DNA of 64,000 nucleotides from Rhodococcus marinonascens NBRC 14363. Lineage in GTDB: Bacteria > Actinomycetota > Actinomycetes > Mycobacteriales > Mycobacteriaceae. The position numbers and the translations under genes are program-made. Location: the NCBI RefSeq assembly GCF_001894885.1, contig NZ_BCXB01000012.1, forward strand, positions 62,001-126,000. The letters run 5' to 3'. Position 1 is the stretch's first letter, and each line of letters opens with the position of its first letter. Below, in pieces: positions 45,101-60,100 of the stretch. The notes under the pieces are model-generated. The model was not told the DNA's origin, did not search any database, and was given only the letters and a program-made list of their open reading frames with translations.

Positions 45101-48100
45101 TTCGGCTGCCCCGTCGACCCGGACGTGTAGATCACGTAGGCCACGGCATCCGGATGCACCGGCCCGGTTCGGTCCACGTCGGACACCGACTGGGGCGATA
45201 CACGCTCGAGCTCGGCAACCGTGGCAGGGTTGTCGACGACTAGGATCGGAATTCCGCTCGACCGCACCGCATCGGCATCGCTCTCCGTGGTCAGCACACA
45301 CACCGGACGCGCGTCCGCGAACAGGAACGCCAACCGCTCCGCCGGAGACGTGACATCGACCGGAACATAACCCGCGCCGGCCTTCACCACCGCTAGAACC
45401 GCCACCACGAGATCCACCGACCGGGCGGCCGCCACCGCTACCAGGGTCTCGGGCCCCGCGCCCCGCGCGATCAGCAACCGCGCCAGCCTGTTCGACTGAG
45501 CATCCAGTTCGTCGTAGGTGAGCGAGACACCCTCGCAGACGACGGCGGTCGAACCCCTGGAGCGATGCGCAACCCGCTCGAAGAGTTCCGGTAGGGTTGC
45601 AGCCGACTCGACCGGCCCAGCGGCCGGCGGAGGCAGGAGCAGCCCCCGCTCCACCGAATCCAGGATCTCGATGTCCCCCACCGGCAGGTCAGCGCCGGCA
45701 GTCACCGACTCGAGCACCCGCATGAACCGCTCCCCGAGACGGACCACCGTCTGGCGATCGAACACATCCGTCGCGAATCGCAGGCCCGCAGCGATCCCAG
45801 CCGGCGCACCCTCCACGTCGACACGTTCCTCGAGGCTGAGTTCCAAGTCGAACTTCGCAACTCCGAGGTCCACGTCGAGCGAGTCCACCGTCAGTCCGGG
45901 CAGTTCGAGACGAGGATCCTCGGCGTTCCGGAACTCGATCAGCACCTGGAACAGCGGCGCATGCGAGGTGGACCGCTCGGGGGCGAGATGGTCGACCACC
46001 CGCTCGAACGGGACGTCAGCGTGCTCGAACGCTCCGAGGTCCGCCGCTCGGACCGCCGTCACTACCTCACCGAACGGGGCCCGCGCGTCCACCAGCGTCC
46101 GCAGCACCAGAGTGTTGACGAACATGCCCACCACGTCATCGAGCGCCGCCTGCCCCCGTCCCGCGACCGGCGTTCCGATCGTGACGTCGCCCGTGCCCGA
46201 CATCCTGGACAGCAGGACCGCGAATCCCGCGTGGACCACCATGAACAGCGTCGAATTATGCTTCGTTGCCAGATTGTCCAATTCCCCGTGCAGACCGGCC
46301 GGAACTGTGAACTCCACAACATCACCGAGGTACGACCGCTCCGGGGAACGCGGCCGGTCCAACGGGATCGCCAACACCTCGGGAGTTCCGGAGAGAGTGT
46401 GCGACCAGTAGGCGAGTTGCCTGGATATCACCGAGTCGGGCTCGTCCTCCGAACCGAGGAAATCCCGTTGCCACACACTGTAATCGGCGTACTGGACCGA
46501 AAGCGGTATCCAACCGGGCGTCTCCCCCATGATCCTCGCCGTGTAGGCGAGCATGACATCTCGCGCCAGGGGCATCATGGAGAATCCGTCGGCTGCGACG
46601 TGATGCACCACGATGGTCAGGACGTGCTGCTCGGCACCGAGTTCGAAAAGAGTTACACGGAGAGGAATCTCGGCGCTCACGTCGAATCCGGCGCCGACGA
46701 AGACTGCGAGCGCGTCCAGCAGGTCCCGATCACCCGAGACCGCCACCGACTCGAGCGGTGGCGTCGCCCGTCCGGGATCGACGATCACCTGGTGCGGTCC
46801 GTCGACCGAACCTGGAAACACGGTTCGCAGGGATTCGTGCCGCTCCACGACGTCGCCCACGGCCGCGATCAGGGCGCCGCGATCGAGGACGCCGGTCAGT
46901 CTCAGGGCGATCGGGATGTTGTACGCGGGCGACGACGTGTCGAACTGGTTGACGAACCACATGCGTTGCTGGGCCAGCGACAACGGTATCCGTTCCGGAC
47001 GCGGTCGCGCGGCGAGCACCGCCGACGTTCTACTTCCCGGAGCGGATTCGATCCGGACTGCGAGGTCAGCCACAGCCGGCGCGTCGAACAGCGCGGCCAC
47101 GCCGATTCCGGCGTCGAGGGCGGAGTTGATCCGCGAGACGGCCCGGGTGGCACTGAGCGAGTCGCCGCCGAGTTCGAAGAAACTGTCTTCCGCACCGACC
47201 CGCGGCACGCCGAGTACATCGGCGAAAGCCTGCGCGACAGCCTCCTCGACCGGCGTGACGGGTGCTCGGTAACCCCTGGTGGGCGACACGAATTCCGGCG
47301 CAGGCAGCGCCTTCCGGTCGAGCTTGCCGACTGGCGTCAACGGAATCTCGTCGAGCACCACCACGGCAGCGGGGACCATGTGCTGGGGCAGGATTCGACC
47401 GACGAACGCAAGCACATCCGGCCCCGCCACCACCTCACCGTCGTGCGGCAGAACGTATGACACCAGCGCTGTGTCTCCGAGTGGGCCGGTCCTGCCGAGA
47501 GTGGCGGCGAAGTCAATGTGCGGGTGGGTGGTGAGAACGGAGTCGATCTCCCCGAGTTCGACGCGCTGACCACGGATCTTCACCTGGAAGTCACTTCGCC
47601 CGAGGTACTCCAAGGTGTGGTCGCGGCGCCACCGTACAACGTCGCCGGTGCGGTACATCCGGCCGGAACCGTTCGGGTTGGAGACGAACCGTTCCGCGGT
47701 GAGCCCCGGCCTCCGATGGTATCCGCGGGCCAGCCCCGGTCCCGCGATGTAGAGTTCGCCGGGCACCCCCGCCGGAACCGGCTGCAACCGGTTGTCGAGG
47801 ACGGACAGTGCGACACCGCGGACCGGTCCTCCGATGGTGACCGGTTCACCTGGGGACATCGGCTGGCTCAGCGTGGTGAGGATGGTAGCTTCGGTGGGGC
47901 CGTAGCCGTTGAACATCGTCAGATCCGCACCCCAGGCGGTCACCAATTCGTCCCCAACGGTGTCGCCGGCGACCACGAGAGCCTCAAGGTGTTCCAGGCC
48001 GTCGCCCTCCATGGTGGCCAGGACTGCCGGGGTGATACAGGCGTGCGTGACACGTTCCCGACGCATCAACGCCGCCAGTTCCGGGCCCCCGTAGACGTCG

Positions 48101-51100
48101 GGGGGCGCTATCACCAGAGTCGCACCCGCCGCACACGATTGAATCACCTCGAGAATGGCGACGTCGAAACTGGGTGAACAGATGTGGAGGCACCTCGCCG
48201 CCGGGGAAAGGGCGTAGCGCTCGGTCTGCTCGGTCAGCAGGTTCGCGAGGCCTCGGTGGGTGACGACGACACCCTTGGGCCTCCCCGTCGACCCGGATGT
48301 GTAAATCGCGTAGGCGGCGTTGTCGACGTCGAGCACCGACCGGCGATCGACGTCGGTGACGCGAGCCCCGGAGGGGGTATCGGTGGCAGCCGGGTCCTCG
48401 CCGAGAGCGGGATCGTCGAGTACCAGCCATGGCAGGGAGTCGGGCAACCGGATCCGGTAGGCGGACGTCGTCACACCCATCGCCGCACCGGAATCTGCCA
48501 ACATGTGCTCAATCCTGTCGACGGGATAGTTCGGGTCCACGGGAACGAATGCCGCGCCCGTCTTCGCGACCGCCCACACCGACAGCACAGACTCGGCCGA
48601 TCGCGGTAGCCCGAGCGCCACGAACGTCTCCGGTCCGGCACCCCGTTGGATGAGCACGCGTGCCAACGTGCTCGAGCGTTCGTCGAGTTCGCGGTAGCTC
48701 GTCTCGCGTCCGTCGAAGACGAGCGCGGGCGAGTCCGGCCGGTCCCCCGCCACGGCGGTCAAGATCTGGGACAAGCACCGTGGTGGTCCGGCGGGCGCGC
48801 CGGGGACCGCGGTGTACTCCTGGAGTTCGGCCTTCGACAGCAACGTGAGGTGAGCGATCGGGGTGTCGATGTCCGACAGCATGATATGTATGACGCGCGC
48901 GACCCGCGCCGCCACCGATTCGGCGAACTCGCTCTCGAAGACGTTCTGCTGGTATCGAAGGCGCAGATGCAGTCCGGTATCGACGTGCGCCATCAGGGTG
49001 AGCGGATAGTGGGTGGAATCGATCCCCTCGATACCGGCGACGCGCATGCCGCCGATGTCGGTGTCTTCCGAGAACCCCATTCGGTCCACCGGATACGACT
49101 CGAACACGGTCAGGGTGTCGAACGCGGCACCGTCGCCAACGGCACGCTGGATATCAGTGAGGCCCAGGTAGTGGTGGTCGAGAAGGGCCGCCTGTTCACG
49201 CTGAAAGCGCTCCAGCAACTCGGCGAGCGTCTCATCACGGCGTAGGCGCAGACGGACGGGCACGGTGTTGATGAACAGCCCGATCATCGACTCGATGCCG
49301 TCCAGGCCCGGTGGGCGACCGGACACCGTGGCCCCGAACGTCACGTCCTCGCGCGTGCCGAGTGTGGTGAGCACCAAACCCCACGCGACCTGGACAAGGG
49401 TGTTCACAGTGAGACCCCGTTCGCGAGCAAGCGCCTCCAGCATCCGAGTCTTGTCGTCGCCCACGTCCAGGCGTACGTCGACCGGTTCGGCAAAGCTCGC
49501 ACCCTGTGCGACGGGGGCCACGAAGGTCGGCTCATCTACACCGGCAAGAGCCGATGACCAGGCAGCCGTGGATCTTTCGCGGTCCTGTTGGCCGATCCAC
49601 TGCAGATAGTCCCGGTACGGAGTGATCCGCGGAAGGGCAGCCGCATCGCCGCCCGTGGCATAGAGCACCAGCAAGTCCTTGATCACGAGTGGCGTCGACC
49701 ATCCATCGAGGAGAATGTGGTGGTGGGTGAGCACCAACCGGTATCGGTCGGGTGCTATGCGCAGCAACGTGAATCGGAGCAACGGGGAGACGGTCGTGTC
49801 GAACCGCGAAGCGCGGTCTTCCGCCATCGCGCCGGCAAGTTCCGCGGAACGGCGGGTGTCGTCGAGACCGGACAGATCGATCTCCGCCCACGGCGGCCGC
49901 ACGTGATCCGGAACCACCTGCACCGGGCCGGTGGCGGTGTCGGCGAACGCGACCCGGAGGTTCGCGTGCCGGTCGAGCAGCCCCTGCGCGGCGCGGCGCA
50001 ATCGGCCGGAGTCGACGGTACCGCGAAGGTCGAGTACCAACTGGACCTGGTAAGCATCGGCGTGATGCTCGGAAAGTTGCGCATGGAACAGCAGGCCCGC
50101 CTGCAGCGGCGAGAGCGGCCAGATGTCCGCCACTGAAGGGTAGGTCGTCTCGAGCCGGACGATGTCCGCCTGCCCGACCGAGACGAGGTCGAGATCGGTC
50201 GGCGTCAACCCACCCGCGTCCGGCCGGCTCGAATGCCCGGCGAGTGCGGTGAGCGCCCGAACCCACAGTTCAGAAAGATCTTCCACCTCTTCGACGTCCA
50301 GCACAGTGGTCGGGAACGACCATGTCGCCGTCAGCACCGATTCGCCGTCCCGGGTGGTCGTGGCCGCATTGACGTCCACCACCCAGGCAGCGGGCATATC
50401 GTCGTTCTGAGTTCCGCCGAGGTCACCACTACCCTCGAGGGGAAGCCAGGGCATGTCGCCTGCACTTGTTGCCACGCGGCCGAGATAGTTGAAACTCACT
50501 TGCGGAGCGCGGAATCCGCGAAGCACCGCCTCCGTGTTCGGTTTCAGGTACCGAAGCATCCCGTACCCGATTCCGTGATCGGGAACCGCGAGCAGCTGTT
50601 CCTTGACCGCCTTGATCGCTGCCCCGGCATCCGCACCGCTCGCGAAGGCGGCGTCGACGTCGATGTCCGTGAGGTCGAGTCGCACGGGGAAAAGTGTGGT
50701 GAACCAGCCGACGGTCCGGGACAAGTCGGCGCCGGGCACAACGTGGTCTTCGCGGCCGTGGCCCTCCAGGTTGATCAGCGCGTCGTCCGTCTCGACGCCG
50801 CGCTGCCGCCGCCATTGGATCATCGCCAGAGTGAGCGCCGTGAGGAGTCCGTCGCCGACTGCGCCGTGGAAGGCCGTCGGCAGCGTGGTGAGCAATGCAT
50901 CGGTGACGCTGGCCGGCACCTCGACAGTGACGCGGCCCGTCACGGCGTCGACGTCGACCGCCGGGTCCAGCGGCCGAGAGCCGAGCAGCGGATCGGAACC
51001 AGCCAAGATCGACTTCCACAACCCGACTTCGGCGCGTCGGTGCGCCGCGACGTCCGTAAGCCCGTGCGCCCACCGGCGCATCGACGTCCCGATCCCGGGC

Positions 51101-54100
51101 AGCGTCGCGGGCAGGCCGTCTGCGACGCGGGCGTGGGCCGCCGCCAGGTCCGCAATCAGGATGCGCCATGACACGCCGTCGACCACGAGGTGATGCGCGA
51201 CCAACAGCAAACGCCCGAGCCCGGCCGGACCGTCGAACCAGAGCACCTGGACCATACTTGCCGCCGCCGGGTCCAGTCGGTCGGCGGCAGCCTGCAGTTC
51301 CGGAGCGGCGATGGCTCGGAACTCGCGGGCGTCGAACGTAGCCATGGGCACGCGGCGGATCAGCGCGTTCGCCGACACTGATCCGGTCGGCAGAACCGTC
51401 ATCTGCCACTGTCCGTCTTCATCCGTCGCGAGACGTGCACGGAGCATGTCGTGACGGTCGAGCACAGCGTCGACGGCGCCGGCGAGTTCCTCACGGGTGA
51501 GGCCAGCCGGCGCAGTAACCAATACCGCCTGGGAGAACCGGTCCAGCCGGTCACCACTGCGCTCGAGCATCCACGCGACGACGGGTGTCAGCGGCACCGG
51601 ACCCACGCCGCCGCCCGCCAGTTCCTCGAGCACCACCGCGTCCGTGCGTTCGTGGTGGGCCACCCCGGCGAGGCCGGCCACGGTCCTGCGCTCGAACACG
51701 TCGCGCGGTGAGAGGATCAGTCCCGCCGCCTTCGCACGGGCCACCAACTGAATCGACATTATGCTGTCGCCGCCGAGTGCGAAGAACGAGTCCTCCACCC
51801 CCACCGACTCGAGCCCGAGTACGGCCCGGAACAGATCGGCGAGCACCGTCTCCGTCGCGGTTCGCGGCGGCCGACTATCGGTAACCACGGCGCCGAAGTC
51901 TGGTTCCGGCAGCGCCTTTCGATCGAGCTTGCCATGGACCGTCACTGGAAGCGCCGCGATCACCATCACGGCGGCGGGCACCATGTACGACGCCAACCGG
52001 GTGCCGGCCAATGCGAGCACGGCTTCCGGATCGATTTCGACGCCGGGTTCGGGCACCACGTACCCGATCAGCCGATCGCTCGAGTGCCCGTCCCGGCGTA
52101 CGTCCGCGACTGCCGCCGTCACGGCGTCGTACGCGAGCAGAGCCGACTCCACCTCCCCGAGTTCGATCCGGAACCCGCGAATCTTCACCTGAAAGTCGGT
52201 GCGTCCGAGGTACTCCAGTTGCCCGTCCACGGTCCACCGCACGAGGTCGCCAGTCCGGTACATCCGGTCGCCCGACGCCCCGAAAGGACCGGCCACAAAG
52301 CGTTCCGCGGTTAGCGCATGCCGACCGTGATAGCCGCGAGCAAGCGCAGGACCGGCGAGGTACAACTCGCCCGCCACCCCGACCGGCACGGGATGCAGCC
52401 GTGAGTCGAGGACCGCCTCGGTGAAGCCGAGTGTCGGCGCACCGATGGTCACCGGTTCGCCCGGCACCAGCGAGGTACTGATGCTCGACACCACCGTCGA
52501 CTCAGTCGGCCCGTACGCGTCGAACATGTTTCGGCCCGAGGCCCAGCGGGCCACGAGTTCGGGAGGACAGGCCTCGCCGCCGGTCACCACACACTCCACG
52601 TCCCCGAGACCGGCGGGATCGACCGAGGCGAGCGCCGCCGGAGTCGCGAAGCAGTGGGTGACCCGCCGACGTCGCAGCAGATCCGCCAATTCGTCGCCGC
52701 CGTATACGGACGGGGAGGCGATTACCATCGTTGCGCCCGACGCGACCGCGAGCATCAGTTCCAGCACCGACGCGTCGAAGCTCGGCGACGCGAAGTGCAG
52801 GGTCCGGGCGGACGCTGTCGTGCCAAACGTGTCTTGCACCGTCGCAGCGAAATTGGACAGACCGCGGTGTGTGGTCACCACACCCTTCGGCTTGCCGGTC
52901 GATCCCGACGTGTAGATCAGATACGCGGGATGGTCGATCCGCAGCGACGACGTGCGGTCGGTATCGGCGACGGGCGGTGCCGGGAACGGTGCGCACTCCG
53001 CGTCGATCCCGGGATCGTCGAGTACCAGCCACGGAACCGTCGACGGTAGCGCGGACCGGACAGTGGACGTGGTAAGTCCGGCGACAGCGCCTGAGTCGGA
53101 GAGCATGAATTCGATGCGCTCGACAGGATGGCTCGGGTCGATCGGCAGGAATGCTGCGCCGGTCTTGGCCACCGACCAGACGGCCAACACGGACTCGATC
53201 GATCGTGCCAGCGCCAGCGCCACCACCTGTTCCGGGCCCACATCGCGGGCAATCAGAAGCCGGGCGAGGCGGTTCGACCGGTGGTCGAGATCCCGGTAGG
53301 ACAACTGCCGTTCCTCGAATATCAGTGCAGGCGCATCGGGGTGGACGGCGGTGGCTAGCGCCAGCAACTGTGGCAGCGTGCGCACCTCCACCATTCCACC
53401 ACCGGTCACCGCGTGCAGTGCGACCCGTTCGTGGGCGTCGAGGATGTCGACGTCGCCGATCGGGGTCTCTGGCGCCGCGGTGACCGCATCGACGATCCGG
53501 ACCAGGCGATCGGCGAACGAGGCCACCATGTTCTCGTCGAAGATGTCAGTTGCATACCCGAGTGCCGCACTGATGCCCGCCGGAATGCCGTCGTCGCCGG
53601 TGTTCTCCCGCAACGTCAACTGCAGGTCGAAGTTGATCGTGTCGAATGCGAGGTCGAGCGGTTCGACGTGCAGACCCGGCAACTCCACCTCGGGACGCTC
53701 GGTGTTCTGGAATTCGAGCATCACCTGGAACAAGGGTGCGTAGGCCGTCGAACGAGAGGGACGCAAACTCTCCACCACACGTTCGAACGGAACGTCGGCG
53801 TGCGTGAACGCCCCGAGATCGGTTTCCCGGACCTCCGCGAGGAGTTCAGTGAACGTACGGGCGCCGTCGACGCGCGTACGGAGTACGAGGGTGTTCACGA
53901 ACATGCCCACCATGTCGTCGAGTTCAACTTCACCGCGCCCCGCGATCGGCGTACCAACGGCGATGTCGTCCGACGAACTCAGCCGCGCCAACAGGACCGT
54001 CAATGCGGCATGCAACACCATGAACACCGTCGACCCGTGCCTGCGAGCCGCCTGCACGACGCTCTGGTGGAGTTCTGGACCGATCTCGAACGCGACCCGC

Positions 54101-57100
54101 CCACCGCGCAGGGTCCGTTCCGAAGGTCGAGGACGGTCCGTCGGCAAGTCCAGCACCTCGGGCAGGTCGGCTAGAGTCGTGGTCCAGTAGGCGATCTGAT
54201 GCGCCAGCGGCGAAGCATCGTCACTCTCGTTGCCGAGCCAGTCCCGTTGCCACAGGGTGTAATCGGCGTACTGCACCGGAAGCGGGGACCAGTCGGGCGC
54301 CGATCCACGATGCCGGGCGGTGTACGCGGATAGGAGGTCCCTGGCCAAGGGTGTCATCGAAAAGCCGTCTGCCGCGATGTGGTGCACAACCACAGCCAGC
54401 ACGTGTTCACTCTCGCCAACCGCGAACAGACGGGCCCGCACAGGCGCCTGAGTGGTCACGTCGAACCCTGCCGACCGCAAGCGATCGACCTCGGTGTGAA
54501 GATCTTCCGGGGCAACCGCATGCCGATCGAGAACCGGGGTCGCATCGCCACTCGGGAGGATCACCTGCCGTGGACCTCGATCGGTCAGCGGGAAAATGGT
54601 GCGAAGGGACTCGTGGCGCTCGACTACGTCGGCGGCGGCCGCCCGCAACGCCTGTGCGTCGAGTGTTCCAACCAAACGCAGCGCGATCGCGACGTTGTAT
54701 GCCGCACTGGTCGTGTCGAATTGATTGATGAACCACATTCGCTGCTGTGCGAGCGAGACGGGGACCACCCGCGACGGCTCCCTCGGGGACGGAGACGGTC
54801 GGGACCAGTCCTGCGATTCCCGGGCCTCGGCGCGGGTGGCCAGTGCGGCGACGGTCGGGGCATCGAACACATCACGCACCCCGAGGCGGTCACCGACGGC
54901 TGCATTGACGCGGGCTACGAGTCGAGTCGCGGTCAGCGAGTTCCCGCCGAGCGCGAAGAAACTGTCGTTCGCTCCTACCCGGGGGATGCCGAGCAGATCG
55001 GCGAACACTGCGGCGACGATCTCCTCCACCGGGTTCCGCGGGGCGACAAAACCGACCGTAGACATGCCGAAGTCCGGTTCTGGTAGAGCTTTCCGGTCAA
55101 GTTTTCCGTTGACCGTCAGGGGCAGTGTGTCAAGGACCACCACGGCTGTCGGCACCATGTACGAGGGCACCGTCGCCCCGATCTCGTCGAGGACCGCCAC
55201 CGCATCGACGTCGGCGCCCGACTCCGGGACCACATAGCCCACCAACCGGTCGCCGTCCCGATCCCCGCCGCGGATTGTCACCACCGACTGTGCGACTCCC
55301 GTGCACCCGGATAGGGCCGCCTCTATTTCGCCCAACTCCACCCGAAATCCGCGCAACTGCACCTGGAAATCACTGCGGCCCATGTATTCTAGACGACCTT
55401 CCGCGCCCCACCGAACGATGTCGCCCGACCGGTACATCCGCGCGCCTGCCCCGTTACCGGCGAAGGGATCGGCAACGAAACGTGCAGCGGTAGACCCGAA
55501 CCGGCCGATATAGCCGCGGGCTGCCTGATCGCCCGACACGTACAGATCGCCCACCACTCCGGGCGGCACCGGATGCAACCTTTCATCGAGAACGTATAAC
55601 CGCAGGCCAGGGAGTCCACCGCCGATAACCGACCCCGGCATCGACGACGCCAGCGCGCGGTCGAGAGCGAAGAAGCTGACATGCACAGTGGTCTCGGTGA
55701 TGCCGTACATGTTCACCAGTACGGGGGAGCGGTCGTCGTGGCGGGCATACCACCGCTCCAACTGCCCGAGGTCGAGAGCCTCACCACCGAAGATAACGTA
55801 CCGCAACGACAATGCCGTCCCGTCTCGGTTCTCGACAGCACTCGCCGCCCGATCGGCCTCGATCAACTGGTAGAAGGCAGTGGGGGTCTGGCTCAACACC
55901 GTCACCTTTTCCCGGCGGAGCAGCGCAAGGAAGGAGTCCGGTGACCGGGCCGTGTAGTAGTCGACCACCACGAGCCGGCCCCCGTGCGCCAGGGCGCCCC
56001 ACAGTTCCCAGACTGAGAAGTCGAAAGCGTACGAGTGGAAGAGTGTCCACACATCGGACGAGTCGAACCCGAACCGCTCACGGGTGTTCGCCAGCAACGT
56101 GACGACACTCCGGTGGGATACCTGCACGCCCTTCGGCCGACCGGTGGACCCCGACGTGAATATCACGTACGCAACGGCGTCCGCTCGCAGCGGACGCAAC
56201 CGGTCCGAGTCGGTCACCGGCAGCCCGGAGAACGCCGCCACCGCTCGATCAATTTCCGGGTCGTCGATCACCACCACCGGAATCCCGTCCGGCGCCAGCG
56301 CCGCATACTCCGCGCTCGCGACTGCGCATACTGGTTGCGCGTCCTCGAACATCGCCGCCACGCGCTCGGCGGGATAGCCGGTATCAACCGGCACGTATCC
56401 GCCGCCGGCGGCGAGCACCGCCAGCAACGTCACAACCAGGCTCGGCGTGCGGTCCATCATTACCGCGACCAGCGACTCGGTTCCCACTCCGTGCGCGATC
56501 AGCAACCGCGCCAACCGGTTCGTTCGTTCGTTCAACTCCCGGTAGGTCAGCGTCTCGTCGCCGCACACCACCGCTGTGGCGTCCGGGTTCTGCGCGGCCA
56601 CCTTCGCGAACAACTCGACCAATGTCCGTTCTCCGGCCGTGACCCCCTCACGGTTCCATCGGGACAACAGCAGGTCGCGCTCGCTCGCGCCGAGGACGGC
56701 GATGTCCCCCACCACGACCGTTGGGTCGTCGGCAACCGCCCGGAGCACCCTGACGAAGCGGTCCCGAAGTCCCTCCACCGTCGCGTGGTCCCACACATCC
56801 GTTGCGTACAGGAAGGACGCTGACATTCCAGCGGCAGAACCTTTTCCGTCGTAGTTTTCCGCCAACGACAGCTGCAGGTCGAACTTGGCGACACCTGGAT
56901 CGACGTCGACTGCCTCGACGGTTAGGCCAGGCAGTTCGAGATGTGCACGCACGGTGTTCTGAAACTCGATAAGCACCTGAAACAACGGTGAGTGAGATGT
57001 CGACCGACCTGGGGCCAACTCGTCGACGACACTCTCGAAAGGGACGTCGGTGTGCGCGAACGCGCCAAGGTCGGTATCGCGCGCCTGCGCCAGAACGTCG

Positions 57101-60100
57101 GTGAACGCCGAAGCGGACTGCACCCGGGTGCGCAGCACCAAAGTGTTGACGAACATACCCACGAGATCGTCCAGCGCCGCCTCACCGCGACCCGCGATCG
57201 GTGTACCCACAGCCACGTCGCCCGATCCGGACATCCTGGACAGCAGAACGGCCATCGCCGCATGCATCACAATGAACAGCGTCGCGTTGTGCCCCCGCGC
57301 GAGGGCCAGTAGTTTCCGATGCAGAACAGAATCGATCCTGAACGGCACGGGCGCACCGTGGAGCGACCGGGTAGCTGGCCGGCGCCGGTCCAACGGCAGG
57401 CCGCTGACCTCGGGGAGGTCCGCCAGAGCATTGCGCCAGTAGCCCAGTTGCCGAGACATGAGGCTATCCGGGTCGTCTGGGCTGCCGAGGAGTCGACGTT
57501 GCCACACGCTGTAGTCTGCATACTGCACCGACAGGGGTTCCCAGTTCGGTTCGGTGCCCGACTGGCGCGCCGAGTAGGCCACCATCAAGTCGCGGGCCAG
57601 TGGCATGAGGGACGCCCCGTCAGCCGAGATGTGGTGCACCACGATCACGAGCACATGTTCGTCCGGGCCGCTCCACAGCAGCGCGGCCCGAACGGGAACG
57701 GCCACGCTCACGTCGAACCCGTCCGCGAGTAGCCGCGCGATCCGGTCGTTCAGCGACTCGTCCCCGTCGACGTGCGGAGTCAGGTCGGGAACCACCTGCC
57801 GCGCATCGAGAACCAATTGACACGGGCCATCCTCTGTCGCGGGATAGACGGTACGCAACGATTCGTGCCGCTCGATGACGTCACCTACCGCCGCCTGCAA
57901 TGTCTCCGCGTTCAGCGGACCGATGAGACGAACGGTCATGGGGATGTTGTAGGCCACCGACGATGTGTCGAACTGATCAATGAACCACATCCGCTGCTGC
58001 GCAAGCGACAAGGGCACCCGGTCAGGCCGCTCACCCGCGACGAGCGGCAGCCGGTCCCCGAGATGGGGACCCTGTTGTCGGATGTAGGTCGCCAACAATT
58101 CTGCAGTGGGCGCCTCGAACAGCGCCCGCACGCCCGCTCCCGATCCGAGTGACGCGTTGACGCGTGCAATCACCCGCGTCGCCACCAGCGAGTTTCCGCC
58201 GAGATCGAAGAAACTATCGTCGACGCTGATCCTCTCCACCCCGAGCACCTCGGTGAAGACCTGGATGATCGACTCCTCGACAGAGTCGGCGGGTGCCCGG
58301 AACGGAGCTTCATCGGACAGGAACTTCGGTTCCGGCAACGCTTCCCGGTCCAGTTTCCCGACCGGGTTGAGCGGAAATTCGTCCAGTACCACGATCACCG
58401 CGGGCACCATGTAGGCAGGAAACCTGTTCCGTGCCTGCCGCCGCAATTCGGCCGCCTCGACCGGCTGACCGTTCGCCGGGACGACATAGGAGACCAGGAC
58501 GGTGTCGCCCGCGGGTCCCGGTCTCCCGATCGTGACGGCATGACGCACTTCCGGTTGCTTCTGCAGCATCGCGTCGATCTCGCCCAGCTCGATCCGGAAG
58601 CCACGCACCTTCACCTGGAAGTCGCTGCGCCGCAGGTACTCGAGAGTGCGATCGGCGCGCCACCGCACGATGTCGCCCGTCCGGTACATCCGTCCCCGAC
58701 CGTACGGGTCGGCCACGAACCGTCCCGCGGTCAGACCGGGCCTCCGGTGATACCCGCGGGCCACGGCCCCACCCGCGATGTACAGCTCGCCAGGAACGCC
58801 GAGGGGCACCGGGTGGAGCCGGTCGTCCAGCACAACTTCCTCGACGCCACGGATCGGCCCCCCGAGTGTGATGGGGTCTTCCGGGGTCATCGGGGCGCTG
58901 ATATTCGCCATGATGGTGGTCTCGGTGGGACCGTACGCGTTGTACAACCGACGTCCCGGAGCCCACCGATCCACCAACTCCGGTGGGCAGGCCTCGCCAC
59001 CCACGACGACGTCGAGAAAGTGCTCGAGCGCATCAGGCGGGATCGTACCCAGGGCCGCGGTGGTGACGAAACCGTGGGTGACCCGTTCGGTGCGCAGCAA
59101 GTCAGCCAGGTCGGGACCGCCGTAAGCCGACGGCGGCACGACCACCATCGTGGCCCCGACACCAAACGCCTGCAGGTACTCGAACATCGACGCATCGAAG
59201 CTGGGGGTCGAAAAGTGCAGAGTTCGCGACGATCTCGTAGCCCCGAAACGTTCCTGCTGATCCTTCGCGAACTTGTCCAACCCACGGTGAGTGACGGTCA
59301 CGCCCTTCGGTTGTCCGGTCGAACCCGACGTGTAGATCAGATACGCCGCATTGTCGAGGTGCAACGACCGGACGCGATCTTCGTCGGTGAGTGGCGCAAC
59401 GGACTGTGTGGCGCACGCCGCCCGAAAGTCGGGGTCGTCCAGGACGGTCCACGGTATCGAGTCGCGGAGGTTGCCGCGCAGCGACTGCTCCGTCAATCCC
59501 AATGCGGCACCGGAATCATCGAGCATGTAGTCGATCCGGTCGCTCGGATAATTTGGGTCGACAGGCACGAAGGCAGCCCCGGTCTTCGCGACTGCCCACA
59601 CCGACGCGACCGAGCGGAACGAACGCGGCAGTGCCAATGCGACAAAGGATTCTGGCCCCACACCACGCTCGATCAGCAGTCGCGCGACCTGCGTGGACCA
59701 CCGGTCCAGATCGCCGTAAGAAATCTCCTCCCCCTGCCGGGACAGCGCAGTCGCCCCCGGATCGAGCGCTGCGGCGCTCGAGAAGAGATCCGGCAGGGTG
59801 CGCGCGGAGCGGCCTGACCCTCCGCGTACCGGTGTCAGCGCGGACCTTTCCGCGTCGGACAGGATCGGGATGTCCCCGATTCGAACATCCGGTTCCGCTG
59901 CTATCGCATCGAGTATGCGCCGGAAACGCTCTATCGAAGCACGGATAGCCTTGGCGCTAAACAAGTCTGCGGCGAAAATGAGTTCGATGGTCACACCCAC
60001 CGGCTGACCCGAATCGTCTACCGTTTCAGTCATGGACACGTACACGTCGAGTCCGGATACGGGCGGACCGCGCGTGCCGGCCGCGCGTGTATCGAGAAGT

